From an uncultured Anaerolineae bacterium (GTDB lineage Bacteria; Chloroflexota; Anaerolineae; Promineifilales; Promineifilaceae), in the NCBI GenBank assembly GCA_905479495.1, contig CAJQMR010000023.1, positions 1 through 64,000 of the forward strand: 64,000 nt of DNA, read 5' to 3'. A model generated the notes under the pieces. The model saw only the letters and a list, made by a program, of their open reading frames with translations, had not been told where the DNA came from and did not search any database. The position numbers were made by a program, and so were the translations under genes. Of this stretch, positions 52,018 through 61,304 are shown piece by piece. How positions within the stretch are numbered: the stretch's first letter is position 1; the number at the start of each line of letters is the position of its first letter.

Positions 52018-52980
52018 TTAGGCAGTAGCGACCAGCAGGGTGACTATTGCCAGGGTCAAATCGTAGCCAAAATGGATCAGGATGGCGGTGGTCGTGTTGT
52101 GTCGCTGACGGATGAAGCCCAGAATCAGTGATAAAAGAAAGAGGACGATGGTTGCCGGGGTTAAAAAGCCATATTGCACATGGACAATGGCAAACAGGAT
52201 CGAAGTAAACCAGATGCCCAATACCGGCTGTAAGGCCCCGCGAAACAAAATCTCTTCGCCGATGCCAGCGCCGATGGCCAGCGCCAGCCAGTGCCAAAAG
52301 CCAAAATCTTGGTAAAGCAGGTTGCTCAGCTCTTCCACCAGGGTGACTTGTTCTGGGTCAATGGCATCCCAAATGGCCCCACCTGCTGCTTGCAGCAGAA
52401 CAAGCAGCAGAATCCAGCCAAAAGATTCAACGATTTGGCGAGAAGTAATGGCTTCTAGACCGAGCCGCTGGAAAACGGCCGTCCAGTCTCGCCGCATCAT
52501 TGCCCCCACACCCAAAAAGGCAATCAGCACAAAGCCCAGCTGCTGAGCCAGAAACAGCCAGATGGAAACCTGGGTTAAATTTTCGGCCAGGGTGTCTAGC
52601 CCGCCAGCGACCTGCAAAATGACGCTGCCAGCAAAGTAGCCGCTAAGCATGAGCGCCAGGGTATGCAAGGGTGAATGTGGATCGATGGGCAGAAATCGCT
52701 CCAAACTATGCCGGGTAGACCTGAAGCTAATGATGACGCCCCAAACGGCCGTTGCCTGCAAAAAGATGCCAAAAGCCGCCGGGCTATCCAGGTTAAGATC
52801 AACCATGGCCCGCAGTTCATTGGCTTGAAACACAAAAAGCACTCCCATAAAAAAGAGGGGCACGTTTAACCCAATCAGCAGCAAATCGAATAGCTTATGA
52901 AAGGTTTCAGCTTCTTGTGCTTTTACCCAGTTGGCTAGCACAATCAAACCGATAACCAGCGAAATTTCAAAAATTCCCAT
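52018..52980 (-). CDS. CPBP-family intramembrane metalloprotease
   Basis: 320 aa with about eight membrane helices. The CPBP (Abi/CAAX protease) motifs are GEEILFRGALQ (EExxxR), FAIVHVQYG and HFGYD. These enzymes process membrane or prenylated proteins, and in some bacteria protect against bacteriocins. It starts at ATG 52980 and lies 9 nt after the histidine phosphatase stop on the same strand, so the two probably share a transcript. Confidence 0.88.
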   Translation of the reverse strand: MGIFEISLVIGLIVLANWVKAQEAETFHKLFDLLLIGLNVPLFFMGVLFVFQANELRAMVDLNLDSPAAFGIFLQATAVWGVIISFRSTRHSLERFLPIDPHSPLHTLALMLSGYFAGSVILQVAGGLDTLAENLTQVSIWLFLAQQLGFVLIAFLGVGAMMRRDWTAVFQRLGLEAITSRQIVESFGWILLLVLLQAAGGAIWDAIDPEQVTLVEELSNLLYQDFGFWHWLALAIGAGIGEEILFRGALQPVLGIWFTSILFAIVHVQYGFLTPATIVLFLLSLILGFIRQRHNTTTAILIHFGYDLTLAIVTLLVATA

Positions 52981-52989
52981 AATCGTTCA

Positions 52990-53595
52990 TTAATAGGTGC
53001 GCCAGGCGGGTGGCAAATGATCCCATAAATTCAGATGGATGAGGTGCCAACGGCCCCGCTTCCATTCAAGCACGTTTAGGCTGGTATTATAAAGCCAAAA
53101 AGAGACTGCGTCACTGCCAGTTGCCAGCCGCAGCATGGTAGAAATTAGCCCGCCATGGGCAATGCCCAATACCGGCTGGCCGCTCGATTCAGCATCGGCG
53201 ACGAGGGCATAAAGCGCGGCTTGGGCTTGTTGCTTGAAACCGGTGTAGGTGTTGGATGGCTTGTAAGCCGGTATTGTCTGGTAGGGGGAGTCGGCGGAGG
53301 GTAAATGTTCAGAGACGTAAAATTCAGCTTCACGTAGATAAGCATCCGTTTGGGGGATACAGTTTAAGGCTTCGGCAATGGGAACGGCCGTTTGCTGGGC
53401 ACGTTTCAGGGGGCTAACGCGCACACACCCAATTTCCACCCGAGATTCACTATCAAGTTTGGCGTTTGTAGCCAGCCAGGTGCCCAACAGCTGTGCTTGC
53501 CGCTGTCCCAAATCTGTCAGCGGGCTGTTCCAATCCCCATCATCTCTTTCCACTTGCCAGCGCGATTGTCCATGTCGGGCGAGGTAAATCTTCAT
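52990..53595 (-). CDS. Histidine phosphatase (phosphoglycerate-mutase-like)
   Basis: 201 aa from ATG 53595. The RHG motif IYLARHGQSRW is at the N-terminus, with arginine in VRVSPLKRAQQTA, and the second histidine in GIAHGGLISTML. It is a phosphatase of the PhoE/CobC-like branch; substrate unknown. A longer frame from TTG 53613 is possible, but the RHG motif normally sits within the first ten residues. Confidence 0.87.
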   Translation of the reverse strand: MKIYLARHGQSRWQVERDDGDWNSPLTDLGQRQAQLLGTWLATNAKLDSESRVEIGCVRVSPLKRAQQTAVPIAEALNCIPQTDAYLREAEFYVSEHLPSADSPYQTIPAYKPSNTYTGFKQQAQAALYALVADAESSGQPVLGIAHGGLISTMLRLATGSDAVSFWLYNTSLNVLEWKRGRWHLIHLNLWDHLPPAWRTY

Positions 53596-53723
53596 GTCCC
53601 AAGTATATGCCAACGGGGACGAAACGGAAACAATTGCGACACGCCTGGCGGCGCATATTTAGTCTATGCAACTGCTTTCACTTAGTAAGCGGCCAACTAT
53701 AACTTCCCTTTTTATAAGGCCGC

Positions 53724-53949
53724 TTACTCCAAGCCGTCCTTCTTGCTCTGTGTGGTAGGCAATCCTTCACCGACCCATTCAGACATCGAGCCGTCATACA
53801 CGGAGCTGTGCCACGGCGTTCACCGTAGCGGCAATGCCTCCGCCACCGTAGGTGATGATGCGTGTATGCTGGGCTTCGTCTTGCAGCCGTGCCGCGATCT
53901 CATCAGTAGAAATAAAAGAAGCCATTTCGTGCATTAAGTCGCCAGACAT
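53724..53949 (-). pseudogene. Broken rhodanese (thiosulfate sulfurtransferase) remnant
   Basis: The minus strand reads MSGDLMHEMASFISTDEIAA, then RIITYGGGGIAATVNAVAQL, and then a different frame gives VYDGSMSEWVGEGLPTTQS up to TAA 53724. The two parts join as the C-terminal half of a rhodanese, but a short stretch is lost and the frame is broken near 53815. The catalytic cysteine of the usual YCGGG loop is replaced by glycine, and the N-terminal domain is missing. The rest of the 53.6-54.1 kb gap shows nothing clear. Confidence 0.68.
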
Positions 53950-54125
53950 AGGGACATTATAGTAAATAGGGTAATGGTTGGGCTAGAAAGTAGAGGAAGC
54001 TGACCCGCCAGCAGTCGCCCCTACCAGAACAATCCAGGGGAGCTATCAACAAAATAAACCTTTCTTTAGGCTTCTATGCTACTTTTGTTACAATGAGTGA
54101 CGAAGAGTTAGCAGGTTTCTAAACA

Positions 54126-56672
54126 ATGATTGAATTAGAGAAACGGCCGTTTCCCCACCTCCCTCAACAGCGCACCCCCTTCATTGGGCGGTCGCGTGAA
54201 ATTGACGAACTCCAGCAATTACTGAATGATCCGGCTTGCCGTTTGGTAACTTTGGTTGGTCCAGGTGGCGTGGGCAAAACGCGATTGGCGTTGGCAGTCG
54301 CTGAAACAGTCTCGTTTGCTGATGGCGTCTTTTTTGTGCCGCTGCAGCCCGTGCAAACGGCAACAGCCGTTCTCCCCACCATCGCCGACACCCTCCATCT
54401 CCATCTCAATGCCGACGATACACCGCTGCACCAAATCGGCCGTTTTTTACATAACAAAAAAGCCTTGCTGGCACTAGACAATTTGGAACATGTGCTAAAC
54501 TGCGCCGATGATCTATCTGACCTGTTGACGATAGCCCCCGAACTGAAACTGCTGGTCACGTCACGGGAAGTGCTGAACTTGCAGGAAGAGTGGCTTTATC
54601 CTGTCGTTGGGCTGCCCGTTCCTGATCAACTAGCCGATCCTGACACGATGCAGGATGATGCCGTGGCTTTGTTCATTGAACGAGCGCGGCGCGTGCGGCA
54701 TGATTTTGCGCCTCAGCCTGAATTGGCTGACATCGTGCAAATTTGTCGCTTGGTAGAAGGGACGCCGCTGGCTGTAGAATTGGCGGCAGCATGGATAAAA
54801 ACGTTAAGCTGTGCCGATATTGCTGCCGAAATCCAAAAGAACATCACCTTTTTAGCAACCGGTCTGCGTAATGTGCCGGAACGGCATCGCAGTATGCGGG
54901 CGGTTTTTGAGCAATCGTGGCAGATGTTGTCTGCGGATGAGCAGCAAGTCTATGCACGGCTGTCCTTGTTCCGTGGTGGTTTTCGGCGCGAGGCGGCCAA
55001 ACATGTGGCTGGCGCTTCTTTAACCATGTTGACCAGTTTTGTCGATAAATCATTGCTGGTATGGGAGGCAAACGCCAGCACTGAGCAAAGCCGAAGTGGC
55101 CGTTACCATATCCATGAACTCCTGCGTCAATATGCCGCCACCCAAATTGCCGGTGCTGAACTAATTCCCCGCCAACAACGCCACAGCGATTACTACATGC
55201 AATTTCTACACCAGCGCACGGCTGACATTATTGGCAGCCACCAGCAAATAACGACCCAAGAAATCCATGCCGATTTAGATAATATTCGGGCGGCGTGGCA
55301 ATGGGCTGTGCAACAGGGTAATGCCAAAGCCATTGAGGATGCCATTACGCCCTTCGCCATGTTTTATCAATTGCAAGGCAAATTTTTGGAAGCGTCCGCC
55401 ATGTTTACGTCAGCGATTCGTCGATTAAACGATGATCCCGCAGCATGGCCGGCATTGGCACTGCTGCTTACAGAAATGAGTTGGATTGCCATTCGACTGG
55501 GACGATTTGAGCAGGCGGAGACATACCTGCACCAATGCCAAGCCATTTACCGGCAGCAGCAGATGAAGCCGCTGCCGGGCGTAGGTACAGACCCCCTGCT
55601 GGGATTGAGTACGCTGGCTTCTATTCGCGGTGCGTATGAAAACGCTGTTGTTCTGGCTGAACAGGCTCGACAAACGGCAGCCGCCCAAGGCCATTCGTGG
55701 AATGAAGCGACTGCCGATTACGGGTTAGCCAGCGCCAGTTATGCCCAGGGGGAGTATGATCAGGCAATGACCTATGCTGTTGCCGGTCATGCGATCACGG
55801 AACAGATGAAAGATCACTGGTTTCGTGCTTATTGTCTGATTGAGATGGGGAAAGCCGCGCAGGCATTGGGCGAACTGGAGGCAGCCCGCCATCATTTTGA
55901 AGCCAGCTACAGCTTGCGCGAAGCGTTGGCCGATCCAGAGGGGATGGCCGTGGCTATGAACCATCTGGGTGAGGTGGCCTGGCGGCAGGGCAATGATGCT
56001 GAAGCGGAACGATTGTATACGGAAAGTGCGGCCATTTATCAGAAGATTGATGACCGGGGTGGGTTGGCGGTGGCCTATCATGGGTTGGGGCAAACGGCCG
56101 TTTCCCAATCTGACTTTACAGCTGCCCAAGAACACCTGCACCAAGCCCTCCAAATCGCCCAAGAGATTCAATTTACGCCGTTAATGCTCACCATTCTCAG
56201 CACAACTGCCCACTTTTTAGAGGAAACGGAGCGAGTAGAACAAGGGGTGGTACTGCTGGCATTGGTTGCCAGCCATCCAGCCACAGATCATGAAACGAAA
56301 ACGGCCGTTCACGCACAATTGCGCGACTGTCAAACCAAAATCGACGAGGCTCTCTTTGCTGCTGCTGTACAGGAAGGGGAACAGGTTGATTTGGAAACGG
56401 CCGTTGTCACCGCCCAAACCTATCTCTCCGCCGCTTTCCCCCCTACGCCGCCGCTCCCCCGCACCGCTGCCCCCCAAGACCTCCTCACCGAACGCGAGCT
56501 GGAAGTCCTCCAGCTTATTGATCAAGGACTCAGCAATCGCCAGATTGCCGAAAGACTATTTGTTGTTCTTGGCACCGTCAAAGCCCACAACAACCGCATT
56601 TACAGTAAACTCGATGCCAATAATCGCGTACAGGCCCTGGCCCGCGCCCGCGAACTTGGACTCATTTCGTAA
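54126..56672 (+). CDS. NB-ARC/TPR transcriptional regulator with LuxR HTH
   Basis: 848 aa. An AfsR/MalT-like NTPase comes first: P-loop VGPGGVGKTR (about 44-53), LLALDNLEHVL as Walker B and LKLLVTSREVLNL as sensor. Next is a winged-helix region and about ten TPR-like helical repeats (about 390-720). A LuxR-type HTH closes the protein (LTERELEVLQLIDQGLSNRQIAERL, about 786-846). Such STAND proteins switch on target genes after ligand binding in an ATP-dependent manner. It faces the methyltransferase gene in the same direction and may control the following small-molecule genes (inference). Confidence 0.92.
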   Translation: MIELEKRPFPHLPQQRTPFIGRSREIDELQQLLNDPACRLVTLVGPGGVGKTRLALAVAETVSFADGVFFVPLQPVQTATAVLPTIADTLHLHLNADDTPLHQIGRFLHNKKALLALDNLEHVLNCADDLSDLLTIAPELKLLVTSREVLNLQEEWLYPVVGLPVPDQLADPDTMQDDAVALFIERARRVRHDFAPQPELADIVQICRLVEGTPLAVELAAAWIKTLSCADIAAEIQKNITFLATGLRNVPERHRSMRAVFEQSWQMLSADEQQVYARLSLFRGGFRREAAKHVAGASLTMLTSFVDKSLLVWEANASTEQSRSGRYHIHELLRQYAATQIAGAELIPRQQRHSDYYMQFLHQRTADIIGSHQQITTQEIHADLDNIRAAWQWAVQQGNAKAIEDAITPFAMFYQLQGKFLEASAMFTSAIRRLNDDPAAWPALALLLTEMSWIAIRLGRFEQAETYLHQCQAIYRQQQMKPLPGVGTDPLLGLSTLASIRGAYENAVVLAEQARQTAAAQGHSWNEATADYGLASASYAQGEYDQAMTYAVAGHAITEQMKDHWFRAYCLIEMGKAAQALGELEAARHHFEASYSLREALADPEGMAVAMNHLGEVAWRQGNDAEAERLYTESAAIYQKIDDRGGLAVAYHGLGQTAVSQSDFTAAQEHLHQALQIAQEIQFTPLMLTILSTTAHFLEETERVEQGVVLLALVASHPATDHETKTAVHAQLRDCQTKIDEALFAAAVQEGEQVDLETAVVTAQTYLSAAFPPTPPLPRTAAPQDLLTERELEVLQLIDQGLSNRQIAERLFVVLGTVKAHNNRIYSKLDANNRVQALARARELGLIS

Positions 56673-56732
56673 TCTCCAACCTCTAGTTAACCCCCTCTTG
56701 TTAACCCCCTAATTTAACTTTAGTTAGACGAC

Positions 56733-56790
56733 ACCTCCCCAAGGTTACGGCTACCCTGTTGCCATATCACAAAACAAAAACCTTGGAGGT
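56733..56790 (+). promoter_or_regulatory. Leader hairpin that can mask the next ribosome site
   Basis: ACCTCCCCAAGGTT (56733-56746) is complementary to AACCTTGGAGGT (56779-56790), apart from a 2-nt bulge. The right arm contains GGAGG, the Shine-Dalgarno sequence of the TTG-start gene at 56796, so pairing would hide it. Before it, GTTAACCCCCT occurs twice, 14 bp apart (56686-56710), possible regulator half-sites. Confidence 0.6.
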
Positions 56791-56795
56791 CTAAA

Positions 56796-57860
56796 TTGAA
56801 CACACAAAAAGTAGAACTATTTGGCGAACGGTTGGTAAATATGTTGAACGAGGGCGCGTTAGCCCACATGCTCAGCATTGGCCACCAAACAGGATTGTTT
56901 GACAAAATGGCAATCCTGCCCCCAGCCACCAGCCATCAAATTGCCGCAGCAACCGGATTAAATGAACGCTATGTGCGTGAATGGTTGAATGGGTTAACTG
57001 TTGGCAACATTCTGACCTACGATTCGGATCAAGAAACGTACCAATTGCCGGCCGAACATGCTCCACTTCTCACCCGTGCCGCTGGTGCCGAAAACATGGC
57101 GCTTTACATGCAGCATGTCTCCTCATTTGGCACAGTTGAGTCCCAAATTGTGGACTGTTTCCACAATGGCGGTGGTGTGCCCTATGAAGCGTTTCCCCGT
57201 TTCCACGAAATTATGGCCGAAGACAGCGGTGTCAATGTGGTCGCCGCATTGACTGACCAAATCTTGCCGCTCGTGCCTGGTTTGGTGGCTCGTTTAGAAG
57301 CCGGAATTGACGTTTTGGACGTCGGCTGCGGGCGTGGTCGGGCCATTCTAAAGATGGCAAAAGCGTTCCCGAACAGTCGCTTTACCGGCGGCGATCTTTC
57401 TAAAGATGCGATTGCCTTTGCCCAAAAAGAAGCGTCTGAACTGGGTTTGTCAAACGCCTTTTTCATCGTACAAGACATGACCAACTTTGATGCACCAGAG
57501 CAATATGACTTGATTACGGCGTTTGATGCCATTCATGATCAGGCATTTCCGGCGCGGGTGCTGGGCAATATTCGCCGTGCTCTCAAAGCAGATGGCGTTT
57601 TTCTGATGCAAGATATTGCCGCACATAGTCACGTACACGACAACTTTGAGCAGCCATTTGCCCCATTTCTTTACACCATTTCCACAATGCACTGCATGAC
57701 CGTCTCGCTGGCGCAGGGTGGTGTGGGTCTGGGAACGATGTGGGGCCGCGAGACGGCGCAACAGCTGTTGACCGAAGCGGGCTTTAAGAATGTTGCTATC
57801 CAACAATTACCCCATGACTTCATGAATGATTATTACATTGCACACCTGACAAGTTTTTAA
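56796..57860 (+). CDS. Class I SAM-dependent methyltransferase with winged-helix N-terminus
   Basis: 354 aa from TTG 56796, 6 nt after GGAGG. Residues 1-100 resemble the dimerising winged helix of O-methyltransferases (TSHQIAAATGLNERYVREWL). The SAM site is DVLDVGCGRGRAILKMA, with GGDLSKDAIAFAQKEA, and the acceptor region DAIHDQAFPARVLGNIRRALKADG. Relatives methylate small molecules; the acceptor is unknown. First of a run of genes after the LuxR regulator. Confidence 0.87.
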   Translation: MNTQKVELFGERLVNMLNEGALAHMLSIGHQTGLFDKMAILPPATSHQIAAATGLNERYVREWLNGLTVGNILTYDSDQETYQLPAEHAPLLTRAAGAENMALYMQHVSSFGTVESQIVDCFHNGGGVPYEAFPRFHEIMAEDSGVNVVAALTDQILPLVPGLVARLEAGIDVLDVGCGRGRAILKMAKAFPNSRFTGGDLSKDAIAFAQKEASELGLSNAFFIVQDMTNFDAPEQYDLITAFDAIHDQAFPARVLGNIRRALKADGVFLMQDIAAHSHVHDNFEQPFAPFLYTISTMHCMTVSLAQGGVGLGTMWGRETAQQLLTEAGFKNVAIQQLPHDFMNDYYIAHLTSF

Positions 57861-57887
57861 AAGCCTGCCAGGTGTGAGGGGACAAAG

Positions 57888-58436
57888 ATGAATCTTTTCA
57901 GACAAAACAGTTTTTTAATGAACCAGCTCCTGCCAATTGCAGATTTTGGTATGACCCGTGACATCGAGATTCGGTTAACAACGGCCGTTGACGTCGATCT
58001 AGTCTGGCAGTTGCATCAACATCTCTCATCTGACTCCATTTACAAGCGCTATCACAGCCCACGTGTGCCGAGCCGAGCCGAGATGGCTGATATGTGTGGA
58101 CTGCATGGGAAAGACGGCCGTTCCTTCATCGCCATTGCACCCGGAAAAACACAAATTGCAGGCATGGCATATTACATCACCCAACCTGCCAGCCCGGACA
58201 CGGCCGAACCCGCTCTGTTAGTTGCCGATGCGTTTCAAGGGCAGGGGATTGGCAGGCGATTAATGCAGCATCTGGTGGAACAGGCTGTCACACAGGGTAT
58301 CCGCTATTTTGATGCCCTTGTGCTGCCTTCAAATGGTTCCATGATCCATTTGCTCAACAACAGCGGACGATTGATTGAAAATCGTCTCTCGTATGGCGCT
58401 AGAGAAATGCGCGTCCAGTTAGGAGATTTATTATGA
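57888..58436 (+). CDS. GNAT-family N-acetyltransferase
   Basis: 182 aa. The acetyl-CoA loop reads VADAFQGQGIGRRLMQHLVEQA (motif A, Q/RxxGxG/A), preceded by IAGMAYYI. The N-terminal ~25 residues before IEIRLTTAVDVDLVWQLHQ look like an extension; a start at ATG 57951 is possible, but GAGGGG lies before 57888. It acetylates an unknown amine. The stop overlaps the next ATG (ATGA at 58433). Confidence 0.85.
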   Translation: MNLFRQNSFLMNQLLPIADFGMTRDIEIRLTTAVDVDLVWQLHQHLSSDSIYKRYHSPRVPSRAEMADMCGLHGKDGRSFIAIAPGKTQIAGMAYYITQPASPDTAEPALLVADAFQGQGIGRRLMQHLVEQAVTQGIRYFDALVLPSNGSMIHLLNNSGRLIENRLSYGAREMRVQLGDLL

Positions 58437-59164
58437 AGCGAATCATCATTTTTATCTACGGCATTGTTGGTTATTTGTCATTTGTCGCGGCAACGCTTTA
58501 TGCGATGGGATTTTTAAACAACGTGGTTGTCCCTACCGGCATTGAGAAAGGTGTCTTACGGCCGTTTCCTGTCGCCTTGGCCACAGATGTTGGCTTGATT
58601 GCCCTGTTTGGATTGGCACACAGCATCATGGCACGGAAGCGGTTCAAAGCATGGTGGACGCGCATTATTCCGAGTGAAGCCGAACGCAGCACCTACGTCT
58701 TGCAATCCGGTTTGCTGTTGTTGTTGATTTTTTGGTTTTGGCAGCCCATGCCAACGCTCATTTGGTCGGTGGAGAGTGGATACGGCCGTTACGCCCTGCA
58801 AGCCATTCATTGGTTGGGTTGGATTATTGCGATTTTGGCGACCTTTCTCATCAACCATTTTGAGCTGACCGGCTTACAGCATGTTTTTTACAATTTGCGC
58901 GGCACAGGGCCTGCTCCGGCGCGGTTTGTGACACCTTTCCTTTATAAAATGGTACGTCATCCGTTGCAATTAGGGTTACTCATCGCCTTTTGGGTCACAC
59001 CAGACATGAGCGTTGGTCGCTTGATTTTTGCGGCGACCATGCACGTTTATATTCTGATTGGCCTTTATTTTGAGGAACGTAGTTTGCAGCAACAATTTGG
59101 TGCAGCGTATGCGGCATACCAGCAGGCAACACCCAAGCTGATGCCTCATCCATTCAAAAAATGA
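58433..59164 (+). CDS. MddA/isoprenylcysteine-methyltransferase-like membrane enzyme
   Basis: 243 aa with five to six helices. HSIMARKRFKAWWTRIIP, ERSTYVLQSGLLLLLIFWFWQP and YKMVRHPLQLGLLIAFWVTP match the methanethiol S-methyltransferase (MddA) branch of the ICMT/NnrU superfamily as I remember it. MddA makes dimethyl sulfide from methanethiol with SAM. Catalytic details cannot be confirmed by eye. It is coupled to the GNAT gene by ATGA. Confidence 0.72.
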   Translation: MKRIIIFIYGIVGYLSFVAATLYAMGFLNNVVVPTGIEKGVLRPFPVALATDVGLIALFGLAHSIMARKRFKAWWTRIIPSEAERSTYVLQSGLLLLLIFWFWQPMPTLIWSVESGYGRYALQAIHWLGWIIAILATFLINHFELTGLQHVFYNLRGTGPAPARFVTPFLYKMVRHPLQLGLLIAFWVTPDMSVGRLIFAATMHVYILIGLYFEERSLQQQFGAAYAAYQQATPKLMPHPFKK

Positions 59165-59174
59165 GGGTATTTTA

Positions 59175-59762
59175 ATGAAATCTACTATAAAACGATTCTT
59201 TTTTCTGAACCTGCTGATCGTAATTTTGGCGGCTTGTTTGCCCACAAGCAATCCACCAACTGCAACGTCAACAGCATTGCCTACACTGGCGGCAACGGCC
59301 GTTCCAGCCACACCCATCCCTACCACAGTTCCCGACACACGGTATACCAATGCCGAAGGGCAATTCTCGTTGCAGTTGCCAGACGGATGGCAGGTACTAG
59401 AGCCTCAAATTGTGCTGAATGACGGGGAACGGCCGTATACCCTGTACATCCTGGGAGAAAATCCTGCCCCCAGCGGCGGCCCCGGCAGCAGCAAGATCGC
59501 GATTGCCGATGCCCAACTGTGGACAATAGAAGCATTTGTGCAATCACAATGTAACGTTTGCCCTGCTCATCCCATTGAACAGGTCACACTAAACGGGTTG
59601 CCTGCCCAGCAGACAAAAATTGGCGGTGGCGATGTGCCCATCACAGTAACCTGGCATTTTATCACTCACAATGGCAACCTGATTGCCCTGGCAATTCACA
59701 ATGCCGAGACATTAGAACCGTTTACCGATGTGCTGCAAAGCATCCAATTGGATGAATCATGA
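59175..59762 (+). CDS. Lipoprotein with PsbP-like domain
   Basis: 195 aa. Lipobox VILAACLP gives C21 as lipidation site, followed by a Thr/Pro/Ala linker and a beta-rich domain starting YTNAEGQFSLQLPDGWQVLEP, typical of PsbP-like or DUF1795-like surface domains. Two cysteines (QCNVCPAHP) might form a disulphide. Exported, function unknown. It overlaps the next gene by 4 nt (ATGA). Confidence 0.75.
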   Translation: MKSTIKRFFFLNLLIVILAACLPTSNPPTATSTALPTLAATAVPATPIPTTVPDTRYTNAEGQFSLQLPDGWQVLEPQIVLNDGERPYTLYILGENPAPSGGPGSSKIAIADAQLWTIEAFVQSQCNVCPAHPIEQVTLNGLPAQQTKIGGGDVPITVTWHFITHNGNLIALAIHNAETLEPFTDVLQSIQLDES

Positions 59763-60673
59763 AATCAAAAACCTGGTTATGGATCATCTTATTGGCACTG
59801 CTCTGGGCGCCAGCCTTCTTATTTATGAAGGTTGCCGTGCAGGAGATACCACCTTTTACATTGGTGGCGGGACGGGTACTGTTGGCGGCTGTTGTTCTGA
59901 CAGTTGTCATGTGGCTGCAAAAGCGCCGTTTTCCCCGCTTTGGCGCGGTTTGGGGGCGGTTTGCTGTGTTGGCACTGTTTTTGAATGTGCTGCCCTACAT
60001 TTTAATTAGTTGGGGCGAGCAGTATGTAGACAGTGGTTTGGCTGCTATACTGATTGGCACAGACCCGCTGTTTACGATGGTGATTGCTCACTTTTTTATT
60101 GTCGATGACCGTTTGACGCCGACAAAAATATTGGGGGTGGTCGTTGGGTTTGGCGGCCTGGGATTGCTGGCAGCGCCACAATTTATGGATGGGATTTCGG
60201 CAACTTTTGGTGGCATAACGGCCGTTTCCCTCGCCGCCATTAGCTATGGTGTGGGTGGTATCTATGCCAAGATGCATCAACCCAAAACCAAATCATTGGT
60301 CACAACGTCCGCTCAATTGTGGGTGTCAACGCTCTTTTTGCTGCCGGTTTCGCTGTTGTGGGAACGGCCGTTTACCTTACCCATGCCTTCGATAACAGCC
60401 ATAACGGCCGTTGTCTCACTAGCCATTCTCTCCACCGCCCTCACCCACGTCATTTACCTGTGGCTGTTGCGTTCAACCAAAGTGACCCAGTTGGCAATGA
60501 TCGCCTACCTGGTTCCTGTCATTGGCCTGATCTTGGGCATTGTTGTTCTGGGTGAACGCCCAGGCTGGCACGCCTATCTGGGTGGCGCACTCATTTTGGT
60601 GGGCGTGATGATTATCAATGGACGCTTGTCGTTCAAGGGTCAACGGCGATTGATTGCCCAACGACAATATTAA
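59759..60673 (+). CDS. EamA (DMT-family) transporter
   Basis: 304 aa with ten predicted helices in two EamA repeats (LWAPAFLFMKVAVQEIPPFT; ISYGVGGIYAKM). Members export amino acids or other metabolites. It is coupled to the lipoprotein gene upstream by ATGA and may export a product of the neighbouring modifying enzymes (inference). Confidence 0.9.
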   Translation: MKSKTWLWIILLALLWAPAFLFMKVAVQEIPPFTLVAGRVLLAAVVLTVVMWLQKRRFPRFGAVWGRFAVLALFLNVLPYILISWGEQYVDSGLAAILIGTDPLFTMVIAHFFIVDDRLTPTKILGVVVGFGGLGLLAAPQFMDGISATFGGITAVSLAAISYGVGGIYAKMHQPKTKSLVTTSAQLWVSTLFLLPVSLLWERPFTLPMPSITAITAVVSLAILSTALTHVIYLWLLRSTKVTQLAMIAYLVPVIGLILGIVVLGERPGWHAYLGGALILVGVMIINGRLSFKGQRRLIAQRQY

Positions 60674-60716
60674 TTGACTCTTTGGGATTTCGTGGGGTGA
60701 ACGGCACATAGGCGTA

Positions 60717-60737
60717 GGTCGGATTGCCAATCCGACC
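60717..60737. repeat. GGTCGGATTG palindrome
   Basis: GGTCGGATTG (60717-60726) and CAATCCGACC (60728-60737) flank a single C. The sequence resembles the TAGGTCGGATTGGCAATCCGAC extragenic palindrome seen in many genomes. It lies in the 124-bp gap before the DinB gene. Confidence 0.6.
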
Positions 60738-60797
60738 CACATATGCGGTTGGCCTCATCAATTTCCAAGGACTCATTACTTAAATGGAGAATTTATT

Positions 60798-61304
60798 ATG
60801 AATAGTGTAGATATTTTGCAATATGGTCATGAAACGGTAAAAGAGGCCGTTGCCGACCTGCCGCACCAGGAATGGCAGGTGGCTGGTGTATGTGGTCACT
60901 GGTCTGTCAAGGAGATTGTTGACCATTTGGCCTCTTTTGAACAATTGCTGGTTGAGGTGCTGACCAGCTTGCTGGAAGAGGCACCGCCCACGCCTACGCT
61001 GCAACGTCTGCTGGTGGATGAAGCGCAGTTTAACGATGATGAGGTGGCCCGACGGCATGATCTGACCGTTGAGGAAAGCTGGCTAGCGTATGAAACAGCG
61101 CACCAAACGGCCGTTTCCCTGCTCACTCAAATCCCACTTGAAGGGCAGCGTTTGAATGGCACACTGCCCTGGTATGGCGACAGTTACGATCTGGAAGATT
61201 TTCTCGTTTACACCTATTACGGCCACAAACGAGAACATTGCGCTCAGATTGATCTTTTTCGTTCCGCAAGCCGCATGCCACAAATACGCGGGAGTTCCGT
61301 ATGA
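60798..61304 (+). CDS. DinB-family / thiol-dependent S-transferase-like protein
   Basis: 168 aa four-helix-bundle pattern. Metal-ligand histidines are in CGHWSVKEIVDHLASFE and the C-terminal YYGHKREHCAQI, as in the DinB/YfiT superfamily, which includes bacillithiol and mycothiol S-transferases. Its TGA overlaps the ATG of a PIG-L deacetylase, the enzyme type that makes those thiols, which suggests a shared thiol or detoxification role (inference). A ribosome site is weak; ATG 60798 fits the family start. Confidence 0.78.
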   Translation: MNSVDILQYGHETVKEAVADLPHQEWQVAGVCGHWSVKEIVDHLASFEQLLVEVLTSLLEEAPPTPTLQRLLVDEAQFNDDEVARRHDLTVEESWLAYETAHQTAVSLLTQIPLEGQRLNGTLPWYGDSYDLEDFLVYTYYGHKREHCAQIDLFRSASRMPQIRGSSV

